Shown here: positions 25,150 to 34,688 of the stretch, in pieces
Layout: every line of letters starts with the position of its first letter
Position numbering within the stretch: position 1 is the first letter of the stretch
From: DASPHG01 sp963849605
Lineage (GTDB): Bacteria; Actinomycetota; Thermoleophilia; Solirubrobacterales; Thermoleophilaceae
NCBI GenBank assembly: GCA_963849605.1
Contig: CAWKHX010000015.1
Coordinates: 806,001 to 870,000, forward strand
Direction: 5' to 3'
DNA: 64,000 bases
Made by a program: the position numbers and the translations under genes
Notes under the pieces: model-generated
The model's database searches: none
What the model saw: the letters and a program-made list of their open reading frames with translations, nothing else
What the model was told of the DNA's origin: nothing

Positions 25150-26082
25150 CTACGAGCTCGCCGCGTCGAGCGCGGCGCCGTGCAGGATGTCCGCCTCGCT
25201 TGTCTCGATCCAGTCGAAGTCGAAGGCCTGCATCGCCTCGGCCAGGATCAGCGCACCCGCCACGATCGTGGGCGCGCGCGCCGGGTGGAGGCCGACGATC
25301 TCGCGCCGCTCCGCGAGCGGGAGCGAGGCCAGGTGGGCGAGGATCTCCTCGACGGCGTACCGGTCCAGCCGGTAGCCGTGCACGCGCTTGGGGTCGTACT
25401 CCTCGAGCCGCTGGTCGACCGCCGCGAGCTGCGTGGCCGTGCCGGCCACGGCGATGCCCGCCGCCGCCTCGCGCCGCACCTCGCGCGGCACCTCGGCCTC
25501 AATGATCGCGGCGACCTCGCCGGCGACGGCGGATTGCTGCTCATCGGTCGGCGGGTCGTCCGTCAGATGGCGCTCCGTCTGGCGGACGGACCCTGCGCCC
25601 GTCGACACGTGGAAGGTCGGGTCCGAGCCGGGCGTGCCGATCACGAACTCGGTGCTCCCGCCGCCGATGTCGATCACGAGCAGCGGATCCCCGCCCTGGG
25701 CGCGGTCGCTGGTGGCGCCGAGGAACGACAGCCGAGCCTCCTCGTCACCCGAGATCGTGCGCATCTCGACGCCGTAGCGCTCGGCGAGCTCCTTGCCGAA
25801 CTGCTCGCCGTTCTTCGCGTCGCGGACCGCGCTCGTCGCCACGCCCACCACCTTGTCGGCACTGTGCTTGTCGATCAGCTTGCGGTACGACTCGACCGTC
25901 TCGAACACGCGCTTCATCGCCGCCGCGCTGAGCTTGCCTGCGGAGTCCACCCGTTCGCCAAGCCGGGTTATCTCGGTGCGCCGCTCGAGCTCCTCGACCC
26001 GTCCGTCGAGGACGTTCGCTACGAGCAGGCGCGTCGAGTTCGTCCCGACGTCGACGACGGCGATGCGCTCGCCATCTGTCAC
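25150..26082 (-). CDS. ppx: Ppx/GppA family exopolyphosphatase
   Basis: 310 residues, the short single-module form common in actinobacteria. ASKHA-fold signatures: IAVVDVGTNSTRLLVA (phosphate 1), TSAVRDAKNGEQF, DPLLVIDIGGGSTEFVIG (phosphate 2) with catalytic Glu of the ISGDEEARLSFLG element, and AGIAVAGTATQLAAVD. It hydrolyses polyphosphate ends or pppGpp. GTG start at 26082. The dodecin gene lies upstream on the same strand with an 18 bp gap. Confidence 0.93.
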   Translation of the reverse strand: MTDGERIAVVDVGTNSTRLLVANVLDGRVEELERRTEITRLGERVDSAGKLSAAAMKRVFETVESYRKLIDKHSADKVVGVATSAVRDAKNGEQFGKELAERYGVEMRTISGDEEARLSFLGATSDRAQGGDPLLVIDIGGGSTEFVIGTPGSDPTFHVSTGAGSVRQTERHLTDDPPTDEQQSAVAGEVAAIIEAEVPREVRREAAAGIAVAGTATQLAAVDQRLEEYDPKRVHGYRLDRYAVEEILAHLASLPLAERREIVGLHPARAPTIVAGALILAEAMQAFDFDWIETSEADILHGAALDAASS

Positions 26083-26100
26083 TGAGTGAGTTCTAGCTGC

Positions 26101-26316
26101 TCAGTCGCCGGACTCGTACTTGAAAGAGATGTCCAGCCGCACGCGGTAGGAGCTGACTTTGCCGTTCTCGATCGTCAGATCCGCCTGCTTCACCGATGCG
26201 ACACGGAGGTCGCGTACGGACTTAGCGGCGGTCTCGACGGCCTTGCTGGCGGCGTCCTCCCAGGACTTGGAGCTCGTCCCGATCACCTCGGTGACCCGGT
26301 AGACACTGTCGGCCAT
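26101..26316 (-). CDS. Dodecin (flavin-storage protein)
   Basis: 71 residues matching the dodecin family, a dodecamer that binds and buffers flavins or CoA in the cytosol. Motifs: VYRVTEVIGTSSKSWEDA, then RDLRVASVKQADLTIENGKV (the flavin-stacking aromatic is not obvious here) and YRVRLDISFKYE. AGGAGG sits eight bases before the ATG. It is divergent from tRNA-fMet and upstream of ppx. Confidence 0.92.
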   Translation of the reverse strand: MADSVYRVTEVIGTSSKSWEDAASKAVETAAKSVRDLRVASVKQADLTIENGKVSSYRVRLDISFKYESGD

Positions 26317-26409
26317 TCCTACCTCCTAATTCGCGGTTTTCCGGCTGGGCCGACCCTCTCACATTGGTTGCCCCGTCTCAAACTGCCCGCTACCATTGGT
26401 GTACAACGT

Positions 26410-26521
<112 letters not shown>

Positions 26522-26538
26522 CTGGGGGCAACGCGCGG

Positions 26539-26561
26539 GAGCGCCCGCGACGCGGGCGCTC
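26539..26561 (-). terminator. Hairpin at the end of the island operon
   Basis: Perfect ten-base stem GAGCGCCCGC/GCGGGCGCTC with a three-base loop, overlapping the stop codon of the last minus-strand island gene. No T-tract, but placement suits termination of that operon. Confidence 0.55.
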
Positions 26562-27045
26562 AGCTCACCGGCACGGGCAGCTTCGACAGGAAGTCGTCGA
26601 ACGCCACCCGGTTCTTGGGGCTGGGGTTCCACGTGGTCGGCGACCAGAGGATGCCGACGTCGAAGTGACGGCCGTCGGTGAACATCAGGCGCGCCTGCGG
26701 CGGCTTGGACAGGGATCCCCGGGACCGGACCTGAGCCGACGCCAGGGCGCTGACCGGTATCGCGACCGGTTCGAGCAGCGTGCTCGCGGTAATGAGCTTG
26801 TCGAGATCTCCGACGTGTGGCACGCCCGCCTTACCGAGCCACTTGACCAGCCAGGCTCGCGTCCGGTCGAGGTCCCAGGGGCTGAAGACGAGCCAGTCAC
26901 GACCGAGCACCACCTGCCCGCCGGTGGCCGACAGACCACCCATCGTGCGAGCGGCGGTCCATGTCCCGACGACGCCCTCGACGTCGATCGGGGGCTGCTT
27001 GTACGCGGGCGGACCGCCGGGGAGGAGATTGTCGAGGAAGCCCAT
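26560..27045 (-). CDS. Small soluble protein, possibly PH/GRAM-like
   Basis: 161 residues. ATG at 27045 chosen (MGFLDNLLPGG); the frame is open upstream but that part is basic low-complexity sequence overlapping the next gene. The pattern of short beta-strands (GGQVVLGRDWLVFSPWDLD, LEPVAIPVSALASAQVRSRG, ARLMFTDGRHFDVGIL) followed by a C-terminal helix (RVAFDDFLSKL) resembles a PH/GRAM fold. It is the last gene of the island operon, two bases after the lipoprotein stop. Assignment is by eye only. Confidence 0.7.
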   Translation of the reverse strand: MGFLDNLLPGGPPAYKQPPIDVEGVVGTWTAARTMGGLSATGGQVVLGRDWLVFSPWDLDRTRAWLVKWLGKAGVPHVGDLDKLITASTLLEPVAIPVSALASAQVRSRGSLSKPPQARLMFTDGRHFDVGILWSPTTWNPSPKNRVAFDDFLSKLPVPVS

Positions 27046-27047
27046 GG

Positions 27048-27521
27048 TCAGTAGCCGTTCGCCTGCTGCTCCTCCCGCTGCGCCTCCTCGCGGTGCTCCT
27101 GGTAGAGCTCTTCGACGCGCTGAGCCTCGTCGTACTGTGCGTTTTCGGCGGCCTCTTGTGCCTGGTCCTTGAGGATTTGCGTCCACTCCTGGTTCGCGCT
27201 CGTACGATCCTCGAGATAGTCCACAACCGCCTGGTCCGACTGCGCCTCCTGGAGCGTCTGCACGTACGGCTGCGCCTGCTGCTCAGCTTGTTCCTGCTGG
27301 GAAATGGCCTGCTGAAGTTGAGCGTAGTTGTTCGCCTGCCGTGCCTGCTCCACAGCCCGCATCTGCTGCTGCGCTGCGGCCTGGAGGCGGTCTATCGCAA
27401 CCTGTACTTCGCGGCTGATCGGCGAGCTCGACGCCGGATCCGACTCCTCGTCATCGGAGCAGCCACTAGTCAACAAGATCAGCGCGGTAAAGATCGCGGT
27501 AACCGGTAAGCGGACGTGCAT
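27048..27521 (-). CDS. Coiled-coil lipoprotein
   Basis: 157 residues. The signal peptide ends in lipobox LLTSGC (Cys21) followed by Ser and Asp; the remainder is Gln/Glu/Ala-rich and predicted to be one long coiled coil (about 40-155). Predicted to be anchored on the outer face of the membrane. It lies between the patatin-like membrane protein (47 bp upstream) and the PH/GRAM-like protein. No family recognised; Gln-rich composition differs from the surrounding genes. Confidence 0.8.
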   Translation of the reverse strand: MHVRLPVTAIFTALILLTSGCSDDEESDPASSSPISREVQVAIDRLQAAAQQQMRAVEQARQANNYAQLQQAISQQEQAEQQAQPYVQTLQEAQSDQAVVDYLEDRTSANQEWTQILKDQAQEAAENAQYDEAQRVEELYQEHREEAQREEQQANGY

Positions 27522-27568
27522 GCGGCGATCCTATGCCGCAATTTCGCAAAGGCGCAAGATTGCGCTGT

Positions 27569-30321
27569 TCACCGCGACGGGCAGCGTGCGGGGCCGTCCT
27601 GGCTTCCGTCCAAAGCGTTTCGAAGCTGATTGAGGCTCTCGACGTTGACGCCGGACTGGAGCGACGCCACAAGATCTCTCCGGCGCGACGTCGTTGAGAC
27701 CTCCAGCCAGTCGCGGCTTGCGCCCCGACGTGAGGCTGCGGACTGATGCGCAGGTAGGAGGCCCCGGGGAACGCGCACTTGTCGAGGCGATACCGCGCGC
27801 GCAGGGTGCGATTCGTCGACTCGCCCATGCCCAGCAGGCCGCTGCGATAGTGGCTCTCGTTGTCGACGTTCGGGACGTCGTCGTCGACTGACAAAACGAT
27901 CGGCCACACGTCCATATCGCGGTGCGCCTTGCGCTCCCACGAGGCGACTGCGTCGTCGACGGCGGGCAGCAGGTCCACGATCGTCAGGAGGCCGGTGTTC
28001 TCGATATAGCCGCCATCCCGGATCTGGATCGGAGCGCGCGTCGCGGGCAGCGCGCAGCCACTGACTGCCTCCTCCTCGGCGGCAGTTCCCAGCCGTCCGG
28101 CGGGAGCCACTCCCGGGAAGCGCGCGCTCAAGACCGCCGCGGTTGCGAGTGGCACGTCGCGGTCGGCGGCGAGCACGTCAGAACCGTCGACCGCGCCTGC
28201 GATTGACTCGCCGTCGGCGGGGCAATCCCGACCGGGCGCGAGCGTGGCGCGGGACAGCAACACACGGTGACCGTTCGACGCGCCATTGAAGATCGCGAGC
28301 GGCTCCGGTGGCTCGTCCGGCAGCGGCACCGTGTCGAGCAGCGCACGGTCGTCGACCCCTCCCAGCGCCGCCTCCTGCACGGCTGCGCGGTCGCCGTGAA
28401 TCCGGCACGGGACGCGCTGCGTGCATCGACTCGGGTCGAGGGGCAAGCCGAGCATGAACGCCGGTAGATCGTGCACCAGGCCCCAGCCCAGCGTCGGCGA
28501 CAAGGACTCACTGCCGGTCGCGTCGAGGAGCCACGGGTCGCTCCCACCCACCTTGTCCATGTGCCTGAGCAAGTTGTTCACACCTACTGAGCCGCCACTT
28601 ACGCTGCTCGTTAGGAAGAGCGCCCCGCGCCGCTTGGCTGCGACGGTGTCGCTGCCGTTGCATTCGTCGCCGACCGGTGTGTCGGAACCAAAGACACAGT
28701 CGATTACGAGGTCGGTCCAGTACGCGGCCTTCGATCCGCCCCCGCTTGCGCCGACGATCAGCATCGGTAGCGGGCCCTTCCGTTTCGGTTGCGCGTCGAG
28801 CCACGCGTGCACTGCCTGCTTGAACGTGGTCGGCGCGCCGCTCGTCTTGACGGTCCGCGCCTGGTGGAGCTCGGCCGGCGCGGTGACCCAGGCGACCGCG
28901 ATCCAGCCCGCGAGCAGCGCCACCACCGGCACGCGCTGGAGCGGGCCGATCGGGGTCCGGCGGGCCGCAAGCGAGGCTGCGGCGTGCAGCATCGCGAGGA
29001 TTAGGGCGAACGTGGTCATCGCCAAGGCAAGCGCTCCGTAAGACCGCGCCGCCGTAAGCGGCTCGGCGAACACCGCACCCACCATCCCGATGCCGGCGCC
29101 CCAGGCGGCCCAGAGCGCCAGGCCTCCGCTCTCACCGAGCAGTCGCAGGGCGAGTGCGAGCGTCCCGGCCAGCATGAGAACCGTTGCGACGTCGGGAACC
29201 CACCGGACGGCGTAGGCAATAACGAACGCCGCAGCCAGCACGACGCGACCGTCTACATGCGGATCCGGCAGCTCATCCCGAGTCTCGTCTCGCACGACGT
29301 GGGCCCGGGCCGCGAGCAGCGCAAACAGCCCAACGACTCCGGCCGTCCATCCCACGAGCTGCTTCGTCTCCGCGGTGCGCGGGCCGGCGAGAAGCAGCGA
29401 GTCCGTGGCCGCGGCGACGAGCCCGGCGACCAGCGTCATCACCGGCAGCACAGCGAGGGTCGCGGAGAGCCGTCGCAAGCTGCGGCGTGTCGCCGCCCGG
29501 GCTGACTCCTCCCCAGCGGGGCGGTCTGCGCCCAGCTGCGGTGCGGGGCTCGTCAACAGCGCCACGGCGGCGATCGTCGCGACGGCGAAGGCAGCTGCGT
29601 AGAAGCCGACCAGGACGAGTACGACGGCCGCCACGCCGCAGACGATCCCGGCGACGAGAACGTGGGTCGGGTTTATGGCGGCTCGCGTGGGGTCCGGGAT
29701 CAGGAGGCGGGCGGCGCTCGTCCGCACCGTCGCGCCGAGCAGGAGCGCGGCGGCGATTCCGGCGGCGGGACGCGAGATCGCGCCGTCGCCCCATGCCCGC
29801 AGCACGTCAGCGAGCTGGTCCGACGTGAACGGGAACCTGAACACGAGCACAAAGAGGACCGCGAGGGCGATGAGGTGGATCCGGACGACGCTCGCGCGCC
29901 CCCACGCCGCCCCGATTCCTCCCACCACCTCGCGCCCGGCGACCACGAGAGCGAGGGCCGCGAGTAGCGGCGCCGCAACGTGAAGAGCATCGGCGAGCGT
30001 CCCTGGCCTGTGGAGGATCTCGACGACCTGCCACAGCGCCCATGCGGTGACCGCGGCTCCCCCGGCCCCGACCAGGAAACGACGCCGTGACGTGAGCTTC
30101 AGGCTGAACCACAGGACGGCGCCACCGGCCCCGACGCCCCCGATGACGACGACCCACTCGACGGCCTCGAAACCGGCGGGAGCCGTTTCGGCCGTCCTGG
30201 CGATGGTGTCTCGCGCGACATGGAGACGCTCGGCGACGACGATCGCCACGACAGCCAATGCGAGGGCGACCCCGGCAAGCAGCTCCGCCTCCCCGAACCA
30301 CGTCCTGATGGCCCGTGTCAC
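27569..30321 (-). CDS. Patatin-like phospholipase fused to a multi-span membrane domain, frameshifted near its end
   Basis: GTG start at 30321. About 500 N-terminal residues form roughly a dozen membrane helices; the C-terminal half is patatin-like: oxyanion Gly run in IVGASGGGSKAAYW (about 522-535), nucleophile Ser about 573 in SSVSGGSVGVNNL, and the dyad Asp about 767 in IRDGGYIENTG. Around 27711-27720 the frame switches: the -1 frame gives DWLEVSTTSRRRDLVASLQS and a natural stop at 27569, while the original frame runs on as Arg-rich sequence to 27466. Probably one base is missing. A predicted lipid acyl hydrolase embedded in the membrane and lead gene of the island operon. Confidence 0.82.
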
Positions 30322-30335
30322 TGAGCGATAATCGC

Positions 30336-30390
30336 GGTTCGGGTGTCAACACCGCAAGCCAGACTGGGCACGGCCGACGACACCCGAACC
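30336..30390. repeat. Perfect 12-base inverted repeat at the island edge
   Basis: GGTTCGGGTGTC (30336-30347) and GACACCCGAACC (30379-30390) are exact complements separated by 31 bases. The element lies between the patatin start and the right-hand direct repeat, so it could be an operator, a leader hairpin of the patatin operon or an arm-type recombination site. Confidence 0.6.
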
Positions 30391-30398
30391 TCGGAAAG

Positions 30399-30448
30399 CC
30401 CGCCCCCGCTACCTCCGAAGGGCCGCATAACGCGGCCCTTCGCCTTTT
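30399..30448. repeat. Direct repeat, right copy (attR-like)
   Basis: 50 bases identical to 26471-26521 apart from one missing A in the terminator loop. It carries the tRNA-fMet acceptor 3' half and the terminator hairpin but no complete tRNA. The last bases of the copy form part of the stop codon of the DUF2182 gene. Confidence 0.8.
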
Positions 30449-31232
30449 ACGGCCCAGGCATTTGCATCGATGGGTCCATCTCCGTCGGCGCGGACGAGAC
30501 CGTCAGCCCCGGCACGTCCTCCGGCGCGAGCGCGACCCCGGCGCCGAGCGCGATCAAGACGAGCGCGACGCCGATGTGCGCGGGGCGCGGGAGCAGTCGC
30601 TCCACCACGATCAGCGCCGCCACGAGGGCCATCCACGTCAGGCTCATCACGCCGAGGGCGAACAGCGCAGCCATCATGGCCGAACAGCAGCCGATGCAGA
30701 AGGCGCCGTGAGCGATGCCCATCCGCAGCGCGCCGACGGGGCCGGGCCGCCAGTGATGGCCCAGGAACTCCTCACGTTCCCGGCATCGGCGCAGGCAGTC
30801 CGCCTTGGGTGAGGTGAGCTGATAGATGCCGGCGCCAAGGATGGTCCCGGCCGCGACGTACTGGCCCGCCTCGTCCCAAGCTAGGAATCCGAGGTCGAGG
30901 GAGCGCACGGCCTCGATCGCCGCGTAGGCGACCAGACCCGTCGCGACCCATGCGGTCAGGTAGCCGGCCGCGAAGGCGGTGGTCCCGCCGGCGGTTCCAC
31001 GGCGCCTGTACGCCGCGACCATCGGCGTGAGCGCCGGCAGCATCATCGCGGCCATCATCAGCGCCCAGCTGACGGCGAACCACCCGAGGTCGCCGAGGTC
31101 GGTGGCGGCGCCTGCATCCATTCCCTCCATGCGCTCGTAGGTCAGCGCCCAGCCGGCCGCCGCCAGTCCCAGGATGAGGGCAACCAGCGCGGTCTGGCCG
31201 CGCCCTGTCCGCGGAAGGGCGGCGGTCGTCAT
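30447..31232 (-). CDS. DUF2182 predicted metal-binding membrane protein
   Basis: 261 residues with six to seven membrane helices. Family features: FAVSWALMMAAMMLPALTPM, GIYQLTSPKADCLRRCR and HGAFCIGCCSAMMAALFALG, the last with paired Cys thought to bind metal. Function unknown. Its TAA stop lies inside the right-hand direct repeat, so integration may have altered its last codons. Divided from DUF899 by 9 bp on the same strand. Confidence 0.9.
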   Translation of the reverse strand: MTTAALPRTGRGQTALVALILGLAAAGWALTYERMEGMDAGAATDLGDLGWFAVSWALMMAAMMLPALTPMVAAYRRRGTAGGTTAFAAGYLTAWVATGLVAYAAIEAVRSLDLGFLAWDEAGQYVAAGTILGAGIYQLTSPKADCLRRCREREEFLGHHWRPGPVGALRMGIAHGAFCIGCCSAMMAALFALGVMSLTWMALVAALIVVERLLPRPAHIGVALVLIALGAGVALAPEDVPGLTVSSAPTEMDPSMQMPGP

Positions 31233-31241
31233 CGTCCTGCC

Positions 31242-31985
31242 TCAGTCATCCGGATACTCGTCCTTGCGCCAAGCACGCGGCGGCGCGTCGTGCAAGGGCG
31301 TCGGCGTGCGCTCGAGCAGGGACGTGTAGTACGGCGCGACGAACGGGTCGGGTGCGCTCACCGTGTACGTGTGGTACACGGTCCCGTTCTCCCGCGCGAA
31401 CACGATGAAGCTCGGGTTCTCTCGCAGGCCATCCTCGAGCTTCGCGCCGACCATCTCCGACCACTCCTCGAGCCAGTCGGGTGGATCGGCGACCATCTCC
31501 TGAATCTCCGGGATCTCCTTCGCCTGCTCGGGGGTGAGGGCTAGCCCGAAGTCGAAGGCGAAGTCGGTCCCGTTGGTGGAGACGTATGGGAACTGCCACC
31601 CCATGCGCTCCCTGTAGGCCGTCAGCCGGTCGATCGGCGCGCGCGAAAAGCAGATGAACGTGACGTCACGATGGCTCAAATGCAGACGAGGACTGTCGAA
31701 CTCGTCACCCAGGTTCGTGCACCCCGGACACGCTCCGTTCTCGTAGTCCGGCCCGTACATGATGTTGTACGCCAAGAGCATCGACCGGCCCTCAAAGAGC
31801 TCTTCGAGCGTCTTCTTCCCGTCCTGGGTGTCGAATGTGTATTCCTGTTCCACCGGGACCCACGGAAGGTCTCGCCGCTTCTCGGTGACCTTGCGGCCGA
31901 GCTCGGCATGCTCCGCCTCGAGCTTCGCCAGCTCGTCGCGGGCCGCCTGCCACTCGTCCCGGCTTCCGACTGAGTGCTGCGTCAT
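31242..31985 (-). CDS. DUF899 thioredoxin-fold protein
   Basis: 247 residues. N-terminal helical segment (ELAKLEAEHAELGRKVTEKR), then DLPWVPVEQEYTFDTQDG and a thioredoxin-like domain with the redox-type ENGACPGCTNLGDEF (CxxC) and FICFSRAPIDRL, ending in an insert typical of DUF899 (NGTVYHTYTVSAPDPF). The ATG at 31985 has AGGAGA upstream; the longer open frame is not used. Possibly a peroxiredoxin-like enzyme; activity not established for the family. Confidence 0.9.
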   Translation of the reverse strand: MTQHSVGSRDEWQAARDELAKLEAEHAELGRKVTEKRRDLPWVPVEQEYTFDTQDGKKTLEELFEGRSMLLAYNIMYGPDYENGACPGCTNLGDEFDSPRLHLSHRDVTFICFSRAPIDRLTAYRERMGWQFPYVSTNGTDFAFDFGLALTPEQAKEIPEIQEMVADPPDWLEEWSEMVGAKLEDGLRENPSFIVFARENGTVYHTYTVSAPDPFVAPYYTSLLERTPTPLHDAPPRAWRKDEYPDD

Positions 31986-32013
31986 GGGATCTCCTTTCTC
32001 GGCTCTCTCCCTG

Positions 32014-32040
32014 TTGACCGGGTCGGGAACCGAAACTAAT
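32014..32040 (+). promoter_or_regulatory. Possible sigma70-type promoter for the acyl-CoA synthetase
   Basis: TTGACC at 32014-32019 and ACTAAT at 32035-32040, spacing 15 bases, inside the 99 bp region between divergent genes. A small inverted repeat TCGG-GAA-CCGA lies between the two hexamers. Spacing is short, so this is weak evidence. Confidence 0.25.
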
Positions 32041-32084
32041 CGCCCTTGAGCTTGACTCGCAGGTCGGAGTAGTGTCGGGTGTAG

Positions 32085-33650
32085 GTGGACACCGTCGTAC
32101 ACCGGACGTACGAGGAGGCTCGCGAGCAGCATCGTTGGGCGGTTCCCGACCGCTACAACATCGCGGCGGACGTCTGCGACAAGCATCCGGACGACAAGCT
32201 CGCAATGGTCTTCGAGGACTTCCGCGGCAACCAGCGCGAGGTCCGGTGGGGTGAGCAGCGCGCCCTCGCCAACCGCGCCGCCAACGTCCTCGCTGCCCAC
32301 GGCGTCGAGCGCGAGGACCGGGTCGCGATCTGCGCTCCCGCCTCACCTGAGACGGCGGCCTTCTTCCTCGGCACGTGGAAGAACGGCGCCATCCTGCTGT
32401 CGCTCTCGGTCCTCTACGGCGACGAAGGGATTCGCCATCGAATGAGGGATTCCGAGCCGCGCGTCCTCGTCACCGACTCGGAGAACGTCGGGCGCATGCC
32501 GAGCGATCTCGTCGACGAGATCCTCGTGCTCGACGATGACCTGCTCGCGGGCGCCGACGACCGGTTCGACACGGTGGACACAGGGGCCGACGATCCGGCG
32601 CAGCTCTACTACACGTCGGGGACCACCGGGCTCGCGAAGGGCATCCTCCACGCCCACCGCTACATCCTGGGCCACGAGGAATTCACGTACTGCCACGAGG
32701 TGAGGGACGGCGAGCTCTTCCACGGCATGGGGGAATGGGCGTGGGCGGCGGGGATCTCACCGCTGCTCGGCCCCTGGCGGCTCGGCGCGACCCAGTTCGT
32801 CTACGCCCGCGAGGGTGGCTTCGACCCCCACCGCCAGCTCGAAGTTCTCTCACGCCACGGCGTGACGAACGTCTTCACCACGCCCACGGCGATGCGCGCG
32901 ATGATGGCGATCGGAGACGCTGGCGAGCGCTACCCGCAGAAGTTCCGCCGTGTCTGCTCGGCCGGGGAGCCGCTCAACCCGGAGGCGATCCGCTGGTTCC
33001 GCGAGCAGTACGGGGTGACGGTGCTCGACTATTACGGCCTCAGCGAGTCCTATCCACTCTGCGCGAACTATCCGTTCATGGAGGTGCGCGAGGGATCGAT
33101 GGGCAAGCCGATGCCCGGCTGGGATGTCCAGATCCTCGATGAGGACGAGCGGCCGGTCGGGGTCGGTGAACGCGGCGAGATCTGCCTACGGGCCCGCACC
33201 AACCCGCACTATCCGCTCGGGTACTGGCGAAACGAGGAGGCAACCCGTGAGGACTTCGACGGCGACTGGTTCCACACCAAGGATGCGGCCGAGCGCGACG
33301 AGGATGGCTACTTCTGGTACTCCGGCCGCGCCGACGACGTGATCATCTCCGCCGGGTATCGGATCGGCCCATTCGAGGTCGAGTCCGCCTGCATCGAGCA
33401 TCCGTCGGTCCTGGAGGCGGCCGCCGTCGCCTCTCCCGACGAGAAGCGCGGCCATGTCGTCAAGGCCTTCGTTGTGCTGTCTGAGGGGGCGGAACCGTCG
33501 GATGAACTCGCCGACGACATCAAGAGCTTCGTCCGCGGCCGGCTCAGCGCTTACGCATACCCGCGCAGGATCGAGTTCGTCGAGGGGTTGCCGAAGACCC
33601 TTACCGGCAAGATCCGCCGGATCGAGCTGCGCGAATCCGAGCGACGCTAG
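32085..33650 (+). CDS. AMP-forming acyl-CoA synthetase (acetyl/medium-chain type)
   Basis: 521 residues of the ANL superfamily; activates a carboxylic acid with ATP to an acyl-adenylate and transfers it to CoA. Core motifs: QLYYTSGTTGLAKGILH (P-loop), YYGLSES (A5), YSGRADDVIISAGYRIGPFE (hinge and A8) and PKTLTGKIRRIELR with the catalytic Lys. Residues 1-45 resemble the ACSM medium-chain group. GTG start at 32085. Overlaps nothing and is followed after 3 bp by the reductase, so the two are an operon. Confidence 0.92.
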   Translation: MDTVVHRTYEEAREQHRWAVPDRYNIAADVCDKHPDDKLAMVFEDFRGNQREVRWGEQRALANRAANVLAAHGVEREDRVAICAPASPETAAFFLGTWKNGAILLSLSVLYGDEGIRHRMRDSEPRVLVTDSENVGRMPSDLVDEILVLDDDLLAGADDRFDTVDTGADDPAQLYYTSGTTGLAKGILHAHRYILGHEEFTYCHEVRDGELFHGMGEWAWAAGISPLLGPWRLGATQFVYAREGGFDPHRQLEVLSRHGVTNVFTTPTAMRAMMAIGDAGERYPQKFRRVCSAGEPLNPEAIRWFREQYGVTVLDYYGLSESYPLCANYPFMEVREGSMGKPMPGWDVQILDEDERPVGVGERGEICLRARTNPHYPLGYWRNEEATREDFDGDWFHTKDAAERDEDGYFWYSGRADDVIISAGYRIGPFEVESACIEHPSVLEAAAVASPDEKRGHVVKAFVVLSEGAEPSDELADDIKSFVRGRLSAYAYPRRIEFVEGLPKTLTGKIRRIELRESERR

Positions 33651-33653
33651 GCC

Positions 33654-34688
33654 ATGGAGGGGAAGGGGACGGTTCTCGTGACGGGCGGATCCGGATTTCT
33701 CGGTGGCTGGTGCATCGTCTCGCTGCTCGAGGCCGGGTACTCGGTTCGGACGACCGTCCGCGACCTCGCACGTGAGAGCGAGGTGCGCGCAGGCGTCGCG
33801 AGTGCGACGGAACCGGGCGGTCGGCTCGAGGTCGTCGCCGCAGACCTGATGAACGACGATGGCTGGGCCGAAGCGGTCGCGGGTTGCGAGTACGTGCTGC
33901 ATGTGGCCTCGCCGTTTCCGACCACCCAGCCGAAGGACCCGGACGAGCTGATCGTCCCTGCGCGTGAGGGAACGTTGCGCGTGCTGCGCGCGAGCCTGGA
34001 CGCCGGCGTGAAGCGGGTCGTGATGACGTCGTCCGTCGCCGCGATTCGCGGCGCGTCACAGGGCGGGGAGGGGCCGCTCACCGAGGACGACTGGTCGGAT
34101 CCGAACGACTCGAACCTGACGCCGTACGCGCGGTCGAAGACGGCAGCGGAGCAGGCCGCTTGGGCGCTGGTGCGCGAGCGTGACGCCGCGGAGCGGCTCG
34201 CCGCCGTCAATCCCGGCGCGATCATCGGGCCGCTGCTCAGTGACGACCCGTCCTACTCGCTCCAGGCCGTCGATCGGATGCTCGGGGGCATGCCCGGAGT
34301 GCCGAAGCTCGGGTTCAGCTTCGTCGACGTGCGGGACGTTGCCGATCTCCACCGCCTCGCGATGACGGCGCCCGAGGCGGGCGGCGAGCGGTTCATCGCG
34401 ACCGAACGGTTCCTGTGGATGGCCGAAGTGGGCGCCGTCCTACGCGAACGGCTGGGCGAGCGCGCGCGCAAGGTGCCGACGCGCACGGTTCCCAACGTGC
34501 TTGTGCGCGGCATGTCGCTCTTCGATGGCAGCGTGCGGTCGATCGTCTCGGACCTGGGGCAAAAGGTGACCTACTCGAACGAGAAGGCGAAGACGCGGCT
34601 CGGCTGGGCGCCGCGTCCGGCAGAGGACTCGATCGCCGACTGCGGAGAGAGCATGCTCAGGTTGCGAGCATCGGCAGCTCGGCGGTGA
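33654..34688 (+). CDS. Extended SDR reductase (dihydroflavonol 4-reductase-like)
   Basis: 344 residues. The Rossmann motif VLVTGGSGFLGGWCIVSLL binds NAD(P)H; R37-R40 of VRTTVRDLARES suggests NADPH preference; the catalytic Tyr-Lys is TPYARSKTAAEQ with an upstream Ser pair in VVMTSSVAAI. Substrates of the family are ketones or aldehydes attached to larger molecules; the specific one here is unknown. It follows the acyl-CoA synthetase at once and overlaps the convergent cyclase gene by 32 bp. Confidence 0.9.
   Translation: MEGKGTVLVTGGSGFLGGWCIVSLLEAGYSVRTTVRDLARESEVRAGVASATEPGGRLEVVAADLMNDDGWAEAVAGCEYVLHVASPFPTTQPKDPDELIVPAREGTLRVLRASLDAGVKRVVMTSSVAAIRGASQGGEGPLTEDDWSDPNDSNLTPYARSKTAAEQAAWALVRERDAAERLAAVNPGAIIGPLLSDDPSYSLQAVDRMLGGMPGVPKLGFSFVDVRDVADLHRLAMTAPEAGGERFIATERFLWMAEVGAVLRERLGERARKVPTRTVPNVLVRGMSLFDGSVRSIVSDLGQKVTYSNEKAKTRLGWAPRPAEDSIADCGESMLRLRASAARR

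Noticed and set aside
30399..30448. A second tRNA-fMet gene
   Set aside because: Only the last 13 bases of the tRNA are present; the D-arm, anticodon and most of the T-arm are missing.
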